From a bacterium (GTDB lineage Bacteria; Chloroflexota; Chloroflexia; Thermomicrobiales; UBA6265): 9,921 nt of DNA. Positions 1 to 5,611 of this stretch are shown in pieces (within the stretch, counting starts at the first letter, position 1; every line of letters starts with the position of its first letter). The notes below the pieces were generated by a model. The model saw only the letters and a program-made list of their open reading frames with translations, was not told where the DNA came from and made no database searches. Both the position numbers and the translations under genes were made by a program. The stretch is taken from contig JAPOLF010000068.1 of NCBI GenBank assembly GCA_029977305.1, forward strand, positions 1 to 9,921, written 5' to 3'.

Positions 1-94
1 CGGCGTTCAGCGTCATCTGCCCGTAGTCCGTGGTCCGCTGGATCGCGAAGGTCGCGTCGACGGAGCCCTGGCTGCCGGCGATGACGCGCGACAC
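1..94 (-). CDS. Possible 5' end of an unidentified gene (runs off left edge)
   Basis: In the minus-strand frame a GTG at 94-92 follows an in-frame stop (TGA, 106-104) and a G-rich stretch (GATGGGGGG) that could act as a ribosome binding site. The visible translation begins VSRVIAGSQGSVDATFAI and continues QRTTDYGQMTLNA, which reads more like a real protein (mixed polar and aliphatic, alternating beta-like pattern) than the other two frames, which are Arg/Pro-rich. It lies downstream of the cysteine-rich gene and behind a GC hairpin, so it would need its own promoter or read-through. I do not recognise the product. About 31 residues are too few for certainty, and the stretch could be non-coding. 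Confidence 0.35.
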   Translation of the reverse strand, partial: MSRVIAGSQGSVDATFAIQRTTDYGQMTLNA

Positions 95-139
95 GGCCCC
101 CCATCACCCATGTCCCGTGCCATGGACTGGTGACCCAGA

Positions 140-167
140 GGAAGGGCGACCTTGCGGCCGCCCTTCC
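140..167 (-). terminator. GC hairpin after the cysteine-rich gene
   Basis: GGAAGGGCG (140-148) is perfectly complementary to CGCCCTTCC (159-167), giving a 9-bp stem with a 10-base loop. It starts 10 bases after the stop codon of the cysteine-rich gene (179-177). On the minus strand it is followed by TCTGGGTCAC rather than a U-tract, so it is either a U-less terminator or an mRNA 3'-end stabiliser. Confidence 0.5.
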
Positions 168-176
168 CTGGTGGTC

Positions 177-3100
177 CTAGATGAGCGCCGTCCGCTCCGA
201 GCCGCGTCCGCGCCGCTTCTTCACCGGCACACACACGGTCTCTTCGTGCGGGGACACCCGGCCGCCGATGCACCGCGTTCCGCGCTCACAGAAGGCTTGC
301 TTCGCCTTGTGCTTCGGATCGCAGTGGTCCCAGCGGTTGATCACGCACCGCCCCTGCTCGAGGTGGAGCCGCGGGCAGCAGACTTGACCTTCGCCCGGCC
401 GCTGTCCGACGTGGACGCATTCCGGCGGCGCCGGCGGAGTCGGTTGGCAGAACCGGGCGTTCCCGGATCCGACGCAGGTGTCACCTGCCGTGTCACAGCA
501 CGGGATCTGGACGCAGCTCTCCCCCTCAGCCGCGCAGGTCTGGGTGCTGCAGATGTTGTTCAGGCAGGTGCCGACACAGCAGTCCGAGGTCACCGTGCAG
601 GAGCCGCCGGTTCCCACACACAGCGGCGTGCAGATGCCGTTGATGCACTCACTGTTCTCCCCACAGATGGTGCCGCAGGCGCCGCAGTTGTTCGGGTCAG
701 TGAGGTGCTGCACACAGGCACCGGTGCAGCAGATGCCATCGTCACCGCAGGTGGTCTCGTCCTCGACGTTCGATGTCACGCACTGGTTGCCCGTGCAGAC
801 CACTGAGGTGCACACCGCTGGCGTCGGGCAGTCGGCTGTCTGGCAGCAGACCCCGTTGTCGATGCAGGCGCCGCCGCAGCAGATGTCCCCGGTGCCGCAC
901 GCCGTGAGATTCGCGGCGTCGAGGTAGGTGCACTGGCCGGTGGCGGTGATGCACGTGCCCGGGTTCACCTCGCAGATGCCGGGGGTGGAGCAGTCGCCGT
1001 TCACACAGCAGTGGTCCACCGGGATGCAGGTCCCTTGGCAGTCCTTGAAGCCTTCGGCGCACACACAGATGTGGTTCGTGCACACCTCGTTGGCCGCGCA
1101 GTCGAGATCGATGCAGCAGACACCATCCTCGAAGCAGGCGCCGCCGCAGCAGATGTCGCCGGTGCCGCACGCGGTGCCGTCCGCCGCATCCTCATAGGAG
1201 CATTGGCCGGTCGCCGTGTCGCACGTGCCCGGGTTCACTTCACAGATGCCCGGGGTCGTGCAGTCGCCGTTGACGCAGCAATCGGTGACCGGGATGCAGA
1301 TCTCGCCGCACAGCTTGAATCCGGTGTCGCACACGCAGATCGAGTTGTCGCAGATCTCATTCGGCCCGCACTGCTCGTCCTCGAGACACTCGACACAGGC
1401 GCAGAGTCCCGCGTTGAAGAAGAGATTCGCGTCGCACGGTTCGTGGCAGAGGCCGCTGGTGCAGATCAAGCCGCTCACACACTCGCAGACACCGCCTTCG
1501 GCCGCATTGCTGCAGGTGAAGTCGTTGTCGCAGGTGCCACAGTCGATCGGGTTGCCGCACCCATCGTCGTAGGTGCCGCACTCGTTCAGGCCGCAGGTCG
1601 TCTTGGTCGGCGCGCAGCATTCGCCGCTCGGGGTGCAGACGTTCGTCGAGTCCGGGCAGCACACGAGTGCATCACCGCCACACGTCTTCCCGCTCGGGCA
1701 CGTGCACTGGTGATCGATGCAGGTCTCGTTCGGGTCGCAGTCGAGGTCAATGCAGCACACGCCGCCCGGGATGCAGACGTTGTCGCAGCAAACACCGTCA
1801 CACTTCGCGGGATCGCAGACGCAGTCGCCGTTGACGCAGCTCTCGGTGTCGCCGTCGCAGACCGCGCAGGTCTCGCCGCCGGTGCCGCAGAACTCGATGG
1901 TGGTGCCAGGCTCGCAGGTCAGGCCGCTGCAGCAGCCGTCACAGCTCACGCCGTCACAGGTGCAGATGCCCGCGTTGCAGTCCTGGCCGTCCGCACAGGT
2001 CTTGCAGCGATCGCCACCAGTACCGCAGGCGATGTCGGTGGTTCCCGGCAAGCACTGTCCGGCGTCGCAGCACCCATCGCAATCCGGGCCGCAGAAGCAG
2101 ATGCCTTCAGCCTCGTTGCAGGTGAGTCCGCTCTCGCAGGTGCCGCAGGTGTGTTTGCCGCCGCAGCGGTCCGTCACCGTGCCACACTCGCGAAGGCCGC
2201 AGGGGTTCTCTTCCGGCACACAGGTGCACGCCCCTGAGATGCACTGCTCGAATCCGGTGCATGCATCGCAGGTGATTCCGTCGATGCCGCAGAACTCATT
2301 GGTCGATCCCGACTGGCACGTGTCGTTGGCGCAGCAGCCCGGGCAATCCGGGCCACACCAGCACATGCCGCTGTAGGTGTCGCAGGTGTCCCCGACGAGA
2401 CACTTGCCGTCGTACGGGCCACAGACGTGGATGCCGCCGCAGCGGTCCTTCACCTCTCCGCATTCGCGGTCGCCGCAAGGCTTGTCCTCTGGCACGCAGA
2501 CGCAGTCGCCATCGATGCAGGCATCGAACCCGGTGCAGGTCACGCAGGTCTCACCGGCGGAACCGCAGTATTCGAGCGTGTCCCCTGCCTGGCAGGTGTC
2601 ATCGGCACAACAGCCTTTGCAGTCAGGTCCGCAGTAGCACATCCCGGAGTCGACATCGCAGGTCTCACCGACAGGACAGTTCCCGTCATTCAGCCCACAC
2701 GTCACCGAGCCGCCGCAGCCGTTCGGGACCTTGCCGCATTCGCGGTCGCCGCACGGATCGGGGTACGGGATGCAGCTGCAGACGCCCTTGTTGCAGGTGT
2801 CGGGCTCGAGGCAGGCCTGACAGGCTTCGCCATCAACGCCACACGCGTCTGGGGAGTCGCCGGTCTTGCAGAGGCCGTCGCCGCAGCACCCCGTGGCACA
2901 GGTGCAGGTGATCTTCCCGCCGCAGCCGTCGCTGAACTCCCCGCACTGTCCGGGGTAGTCGTCGGCGCAGGTCTTCGGCGGGCAGACGCAGATGTGGTCG
3001 ACGCAGTCAATGCCGGTCGGGCAGTCGCCGCAGGCGACTTCTTTGCCGCAGTTGTCCTTGAAAGTGCCGCACTTGCCCTTGCAGGTGGTCGCCTTGTCGT

Positions 3101-3716
3101 CACGGGTGCAGCATGCGCCGGTGTCGAAGTTCCACACCTGGCCCGCGGCGCAGCAGTAGCCGATCCCGTCGACTTGGTCGACGCAGGCCACCGTCTGGTC
3201 GGTGACATCGGGGTCGTACCCGCAGCACTGGGTCTCGTTGAAACAGACGGTGCCTTTCGGTTTGCAACAGGAGGACCCGCGGTCATCGCAGTTGCACCCG
3301 GGATCGTTGCAACAACAGTCGGCATCATGGCCAGCACCGCTGTGGCCCGTGCCATCGCCGGTCTGCTGACAGTTCAATTCATTGCCCGGCGGGCAGTGAC
3401 AGATCTTTGAGCCGCACCCGTCCGGCGGCACCACACTCGGTGAAACGCCCCGCTTTCCCTTCTTTCCCTTCTTGCCCTTGGTATCGCGCTTCTTGGCGGA
3501 CTTGCTGCCACCGCCGGCCTTGGAGTCGCTTGACTCCTGCGCGGCCACCTTGCCCTTGCGCTTGCCTCGGCGCGATGCGGCCTCGCTCTCGTCGTCGAGC
3601 ACCGCGGCGCTGACCGCAAGACCGAGCACGCTCCCGATCGCGGCACGCAGCGCCGCGCGTCTCGAGCGGATCACTCCCACCATGCGCGCGATATCGTCGA
3701 ACCGTTTCTCGTCCAT
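177..3716 (-). CDS. Giant exported cysteine-rich repeat protein (1179 aa)
   Basis: The start is ATG at 3716-3714, with GAAGGAGT (3730-3723) ideally placed before it. Residues 1-40 look like a twin-arginine signal (RSRRAALRAA, then a hydrophobic run IGSVLGLAVSAAVL), so export is likely. Residues 41-100 have no Cys and are very Lys/Arg/Gly/Ser-rich. From residue 101 on I count about 204 Cys (near 19% of that part). Regions: 101-200, an ICHCPPGN motif and Cys clusters; 201-313, degenerate repeat; 322-632, three and a half units of a 92-residue repeat; 651-782, mixed Cys modules; 783-962, two units of a 90-residue repeat; about 1004-1030, a DPNNCGACG module; 1033-1090, two knottin-like Cys patterns; 1091-1179, a Pro linker and basic tail. 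DPNNCGACG and DGTxC-type modules are known from secreted proteins of Chloroflexota and Myxococcota. No catalytic domain is visible. A structural or adhesive surface protein is inferred. Confidence 0.9.
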   Translation of the reverse strand: MDEKRFDDIARMVGVIRSRRAALRAAIGSVLGLAVSAAVLDDESEAASRRGKRKGKVAAQESSDSKAGGGSKSAKKRDTKGKKGKKGKRGVSPSVVPPDGCGSKICHCPPGNELNCQQTGDGTGHSGAGHDADCCCNDPGCNCDDRGSSCCKPKGTVCFNETQCCGYDPDVTDQTVACVDQVDGIGYCCAAGQVWNFDTGACCTRDDKATTCKGKCGTFKDNCGKEVACGDCPTGIDCVDHICVCPPKTCADDYPGQCGEFSDGCGGKITCTCATGCCGDGLCKTGDSPDACGVDGEACQACLEPDTCNKGVCSCIPYPDPCGDRECGKVPNGCGGSVTCGLNDGNCPVGETCDVDSGMCYCGPDCKGCCADDTCQAGDTLEYCGSAGETCVTCTGFDACIDGDCVCVPEDKPCGDRECGEVKDRCGGIHVCGPYDGKCLVGDTCDTYSGMCWCGPDCPGCCANDTCQSGSTNEFCGIDGITCDACTGFEQCISGACTCVPEENPCGLRECGTVTDRCGGKHTCGTCESGLTCNEAEGICFCGPDCDGCCDAGQCLPGTTDIACGTGGDRCKTCADGQDCNAGICTCDGVSCDGCCSGLTCEPGTTIEFCGTGGETCAVCDGDTESCVNGDCVCDPAKCDGVCCDNVCIPGGVCCIDLDCDPNETCIDHQCTCPSGKTCGGDALVCCPDSTNVCTPSGECCAPTKTTCGLNECGTYDDGCGNPIDCGTCDNDFTCSNAAEGGVCECVSGLICTSGLCHEPCDANLFFNAGLCACVECLEDEQCGPNEICDNSICVCDTGFKLCGEICIPVTDCCVNGDCTTPGICEVNPGTCDTATGQCSYEDAADGTACGTGDICCGGACFEDGVCCIDLDCAANEVCTNHICVCAEGFKDCQGTCIPVDHCCVNGDCSTPGICEVNPGTCITATGQCTYLDAANLTACGTGDICCGGACIDNGVCCQTADCPTPAVCTSVVCTGNQCVTSNVEDETTCGDDGICCTGACVQHLTDPNNCGACGTICGENSECINGICTPLCVGTGGSCTVTSDCCVGTCLNNICSTQTCAAEGESCVQIPCCDTAGDTCVGSGNARFCQPTPPAPPECVHVGQRPGEGQVCCPRLHLEQGRCVINRWDHCDPKHKAKQAFCERGTRCIGGRVSPHEETVCVPVKKRRGRGSERTALI
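447..620 (-). other. Two tandem knottin-like cysteine patterns in the giant protein
   Basis: Residues 1033-1056 show C-x6-C-x5-CC-x3-C-x4-C (CVGTGGSCTVTSDCC followed by VGTCLNNIC). This is the classic spacing of an inhibitor cystine knot, as in omega-conotoxins and spider toxins. Residues 1061-1090 show a looser version, C-x6-C-x4-CC-x6-C-x8-C (CAAEGESCVQIPCC, then DTC, then FC). The spacings are read directly; the fold is inferred, since short Cys patterns can arise by chance in a protein this rich in Cys. Confidence 0.5.
831..1370 (-). repeat. Tandem 270-bp coding repeat, two units (type B)
   Basis: Unit 1 is 1370-1101 (residues 783-872) and unit 2 is 1100-831 (residues 873-962), directly abutting. 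About 65 of 90 residues match by eye, and each unit has 18 Cys. Shared blocks include CCVNGDC, TPGICEVNPGTC, TATGQC and TACGTGDICCGGAC. At DNA level CAGGCGCCGCCGCAGCAGAT recurs exactly 270 bp apart (865 and 1135). A vestige of the unit edge (GVCCIDLDC) also occurs at residues 652-660. The TGQCxY...DGTxC pattern recalls the Dictyostelium CTDC-type repeat, but that is only a resemblance. Confidence 0.85.
1947..2753 (-). repeat. Tandem 276-bp coding repeat, three units plus a remnant (type A)
   Basis: Units start at Cys322, Cys414 and Cys506 (2753-2478, 2477-2202, 2201-about 1947), an exact period of 92 residues for the first two. Each starts PCG[DL]REC and contains CGPDCxGCC in the middle. Units 1 and 2 each hold 18 Cys. 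The 20-base block CCGCATTCGCGGTCGCCGCA is identical at 2734-2753 and 2458-2477, exactly 276 bp apart. A half unit (residues 591-632, about 1946-1821) follows, and a more degenerate ancestor-like unit precedes it (residues 201-313). In-frame duplication of whole units is the simplest explanation. Confidence 0.85.
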
Positions 3717-3721
3717 CGCGA

Positions 3722-3751
3722 CACTCCTTCAACGGTGCAACCCGAGGAGTG
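3722..3751 (-). promoter_or_regulatory. RBS of the cysteine-rich gene inside an inverted repeat
   Basis: CACTCCT on the mRNA (3751-3745) is a perfect 7-base complement of AGGAGTG (3728-3722), which contains the Shine-Dalgarno core AAGGAG seven bases before the ATG at 3716. The 16-base loop can form a further short CGG/CCG pairing. Folding would mask the ribosome binding site. The complementarity is seen directly; a regulatory role is inferred. Confidence 0.45.
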
Positions 3752-3901
3752 CCGGTCGACCTTGAGGGCCCATCAAGGACGTTCCACCACCTCGGGCACG
3801 GATCGGATTTCCACGCACTCGGATGGTGGCTGCCGTGCACGAAGCGGACGTATGAGAGGGATGACAACAAGATGAATTCGTGGTGCTCCACGCATGAAGT
3901 T

Positions 3902-3929
3902 GCCCTCGTCACGATCACGCGACGAGGGC
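3902..3929 (-). terminator. GC hairpin after the oxidoreductase gene
   Basis: GCCCTCGTC (3902-3910) pairs perfectly with GACGAGGGC (3921-3929), a 9-bp stem with a 10-base loop. It begins 31 bases beyond the oxidoreductase stop codon. No U-tract follows on the minus strand. It probably separates the oxidoreductase transcript from the giant gene. Confidence 0.5.
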
Positions 3930-3960
3930 TGGTTGCCTCCACTGGATTGACACGATCGTG

Positions 3961-4755
3961 CTATGCCATCGGTGCGGCGTCCTCCATCACCGTGAGGTAG
4001 GCCTCCACGGTCTCACTCGCCGCGATGCACCGCGCCACGATCTCGTCGAGCTCAGCCCGGTACGGCGCGAGTCCGGCGCGGATGGTCCCGGGTCCCGATC
4101 CGAGGATGGTCGTGTCGAAGGCGGTCACCCCCATCCGCGCAAAGTTCGCGGCGTACGCCGGGTAGCTGGCATACCGCCCCGCCTCGATCCGCAGCTGCGG
4201 CTCCCCCGCCGCCTCCGAGACGCGCACATACCCGATGTGCTCCGGTTCGGGCCGCCCGGCGTCGCGCGCCGCGGCGGAGACCATCGCCAGCGAGGCCGCG
4301 ACATACGAGGGGATCAACCAGTTGAGCAGCACCGCATCGGCCACCGCACCGGCGAGGGCGCACATCTTCGGGCCGAGCGCGCCGACCGCGATCCGCGCCG
4401 AGGTCAGCGTCCGCAGCTCCGCCACGCCGTCGTGCACCCGCTCGATCCCACCGCGCGGATCACCCGATCCGACCCCGAGCAGCAACCGCTCGGTCGGCAG
4501 CGCAAGCGCCTGCAACCGCTCGGCGATGTGCGCCGGCGGTTGCCGATCGAGCGGGATCACCCCGACCCCGAGGCGGATCCGCGTCGTCACCTCGGCGGCC
4601 GCCGCGAGCCCGGCAAGGCCCTCGCCATTGGGCATGTCATTGATCCAGAAGGTGGAGAACCCGAGCTCCTCAGCGCGTCGCGCGAGCACCCGGACGATGT
4701 CGTGATCAAGCGTGCCGGCCACCCCGTAGGCGACCGATCCCAATGCCGCGCCCAT
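3961..4755 (-). CDS. Luciferase-like (F420-type) oxidoreductase
   Basis: The 264-residue protein has the bacterial luciferase-like TIM-barrel signature. Visible landmarks are an early helix-strand unit ending ELGFSTFWIND (30-40), the strand TRIRLGVGVIPLD (58-70), LLLGVGSGD (91-99), and GALGPKMCALAGAVADAVLL followed by NWLIP (125-149). The last is characteristic of F420-dependent members of the LLM class. The usual length is about 280-340 residues, so this is a compact member. It should be a cytosolic flavin/F420 oxidoreductase; the substrate cannot be read from the sequence. The start at 4755 has GGAGGAGGA directly upstream. The gene begins 47 bases after the small exported-protein gene 4803-5048, and no separate terminator was seen between them, so co-transcription is possible. 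F420 rather than FMN use is inferred from family resemblance only. Confidence 0.85.
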   Translation of the reverse strand: MGAALGSVAYGVAGTLDHDIVRVLARRAEELGFSTFWINDMPNGEGLAGLAAAAEVTTRIRLGVGVIPLDRQPPAHIAERLQALALPTERLLLGVGSGDPRGGIERVHDGVAELRTLTSARIAVGALGPKMCALAGAVADAVLLNWLIPSYVAASLAMVSAAARDAGRPEPEHIGYVRVSEAAGEPQLRIEAGRYASYPAYAANFARMGVTAFDTTILGSGPGTIRAGLAPYRAELDEIVARCIAASETVEAYLTVMEDAAPMA

Positions 4756-4761
4756 GCTTCC

Positions 4762-4779
4762 TCCTCCGTGTCGGGAGGA
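4762..4779 (-). promoter_or_regulatory. RBS of the oxidoreductase gene inside a small hairpin
   Basis: On the mRNA UCCUCC (4779-4774) faces GGAGGA (4767-4762) across a 6-base loop, a perfect 6-bp stem. GGAGGA is the Shine-Dalgarno sequence of the gene starting at 4755. The pairing is visible; masking of translation is inferred. A second, weaker GGA follows at once and could still bind ribosomes. Confidence 0.4.
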
Positions 4780-4802
4780 TCATCGCATGGGCTGGTCGGA
4801 CG

Positions 4803-5048
4803 CTACCCCCGGCGCCGAGGCGTGCTCGGCAGCTCCGCACAGTAGTCCCACGAGCCCTCGTCCACGACGACTCCCGTGGCCGATCCGAGCGAGGCGTGGC
4901 AGAGCATGATGCGTGGCCGATGCGGCTGCGCCGCCGACGGCCGCGCCACGACCCGCATCCCTCGCGCGACCGTCGCCAATGCAGCGAGGGCGATCAATGA
5001 CGCCGATTGGTGGTCGATCACCTGCTGTCCCATGCTCTGCTGCCTCAT
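4803..5048 (-). CDS. Small exported protein, shortened relative of the ICH/HGD family
   Basis: The 81-residue protein starts at ATG 5048-5046 after GGGAG at good distance; a longer start at 5123 is possible but has no clear RBS. A hydrophobic stretch ASLIALAALATVA (16-28) followed by VARPSAA suggests an export signal. The mature part has RPRIMLCH (44-51), matching RPKVPICH of the neighbour at 5196-5477, and ends DYCAELPSTPRRRG, matching that neighbour's EFCAAQPPAPPRRG. The YKMVP and GHxxHGD core between these flanks is missing: Cys50 to Cys70 is 20 residues against 37 in the relatives. It may be a deletion derivative or a divergent member. Function unknown. The oxidoreductase gene follows 47 bases downstream. 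Confidence 0.6.
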   Translation of the reverse strand: MRQQSMGQQVIDHQSASLIALAALATVARGMRVVARPSAAQPHRPRIMLCHASLGSATGVVVDEGSWDYCAELPSTPRRRG

Positions 5049-5135
5049 CACCCACTCCCTGCCGATCAGCGCTGGTCGCATATGTGTTGAGAGACGCATA
5101 CGCATCCCTGATGCCATTGCCACACCGACACAACG

Positions 5136-5167
5136 ATCGGGCGGCAGATCACGACCTGCCGCCCGAT
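5136..5167 (-). terminator. Strong GC hairpin after the second small exported-protein gene
   Basis: ATCGGGCGGCAG (5136-5147) and CTGCCGCCCGAT (5156-5167) form a perfect 12-bp stem with an 8-base loop, starting 28 bases after the stop codon at 5196. The minus strand continues CGTTGTGTCGG, only weakly U-rich. This is the longest perfect stem noted in the window. Confidence 0.6.
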
Positions 5168-5195
5168 GCGTTTGGGTGCTCTGTGGGACGGAGCG

Positions 5196-5477
5196 CTATC
5201 CCCGGCGCGGCGGCGCTGGCGGCTGGGCCGCGCAGAACTCCGGGCTGGTGACCCCATCGACGATATCCCCGTGCTTCTTGTGCCCGACCACCGCCGGCTC
5301 CGGCACCATCTTGTAGAACCACGTGCCGGAGCGGGTTCGGTGACAAATCGGAACCTTCGGCCGACCCGGGACACCACACGGTCGTGCCGAGGTGCTGATC
5401 GTGCCGATGCCCGTGCCGAACAGGGCGACGACTGCGGCTCTCCCCACCAACTTGCGGCGTGTGACGTTGTCCTGCAT
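5196..5477 (-). CDS. Small exported ICH/HGD-motif protein
   Basis: The 93-residue protein starts at ATG 5477-5475, preceded by GGAGG with a 7-base spacer; a start at 5513 would lack this. Residues 5-30 have a twin-arginine-like signal (VTRRKLVGRAAVVALFGTG), with possible cleavage after STSA. The mature part carries KVPICH (41-46), FYKMVP (54-59), GHKKHGD (65-71) and VTSPEFC (76-82), then a Pro/Arg tail. From Cys45 to Cys82 it aligns without gaps to the neighbour encoded at 5612-5932, about half of the positions being identical. Such ICH...HGD stretches recur in exported bacterial proteins, but I know of no established function. Cys, three His and Asp could bind a metal; this is speculation. 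Its own hairpin follows. Confidence 0.75.
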   Translation of the reverse strand: MQDNVTRRKLVGRAAVVALFGTGIGTISTSARPCGVPGRPKVPICHRTRSGTWFYKMVPEPAVVGHKKHGDIVDGVTSPEFCAAQPPAPPRRG

Positions 5478-5554
5478 GGCGAAACCTCCGCACTCAGCGT
5501 CGAGCGCCGCCAACTCGGGCGCCCACCGCTGTGGTGCAGAGCGCCACCAACGAC

Positions 5555-5590
5555 GATGCGGCGGGACGAACCTCGTCGCCCCGCCGCATC
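5555..5590 (-). terminator. GC hairpin after the first small exported-protein gene
   Basis: GATGCGGCGGG (5555-5565) pairs perfectly with CCCGCCGCATC (5580-5590), an 11-bp stem; the loop can itself pair ACGA with TCGT. It begins 21 bases after the stop codon at 5612. No U-tract follows on the minus strand. Confidence 0.55.
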
Positions 5591-5611
5591 TGGGTTGCGA
5601 GGATTCGGGGA

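Larger units (their letters stand above)
3717..3960. other. Intergenic region upstream of the cysteine-rich gene
   Basis: These 244 bases separate the oxidoreductase stop from the start of the giant gene, the longest gap in the window. They hold the oxidoreductase terminator hairpin (3902-3929), a 10-bp perfect palindrome CACGATCGTG (3951-3960) with a CACGATC half-copy at 3910-3916, a short inverted repeat CCTTGA/TCAAGG (3760-3765 and 3773-3778, loop containing GGGCCC), and the masked RBS. No convincing -35/-10 pair was found on the minus strand, and no protein-like reading frame was seen. Confidence 0.6.

Noticed and set aside
1011..2237. Long plus-strand open frame (408 codons), and similar ones at 30-806 and 2427-3410, opposite the cysteine-rich gene
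   Set aside because: They are antisense to a gene with clear repeats, signal and RBS. Their translations are Ala/Val/Asp/Arg-rich mirror images of TGC/GGC-rich codons, with no family resemblance or RBS.
831..2753. Regularly spaced repeats that might suggest a CRISPR array or intergenic repeat
   Set aside because: The periods are 270 and 276 bp, multiples of three, within one reading frame, and diverge in a codon-wise manner. They are protein-coding module duplications.
177..3716. Metallothionein or EGF-repeat protein as identity of the cysteine-rich gene
   Set aside because: Metallothioneins are short and have dense CxC runs; here Cys are spaced in 90-92-residue modules with conserved Gly, Pro and Asp. 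EGF spacing does not fit the units.
3379..3942. Minus-strand open frame of 187 codons overlapping the start of the giant gene
   Set aside because: It overlaps the N-terminal coding region in another frame, is Arg/Gly-rich and has no RBS. It reads as a shadow of the Lys/Arg-rich segment.
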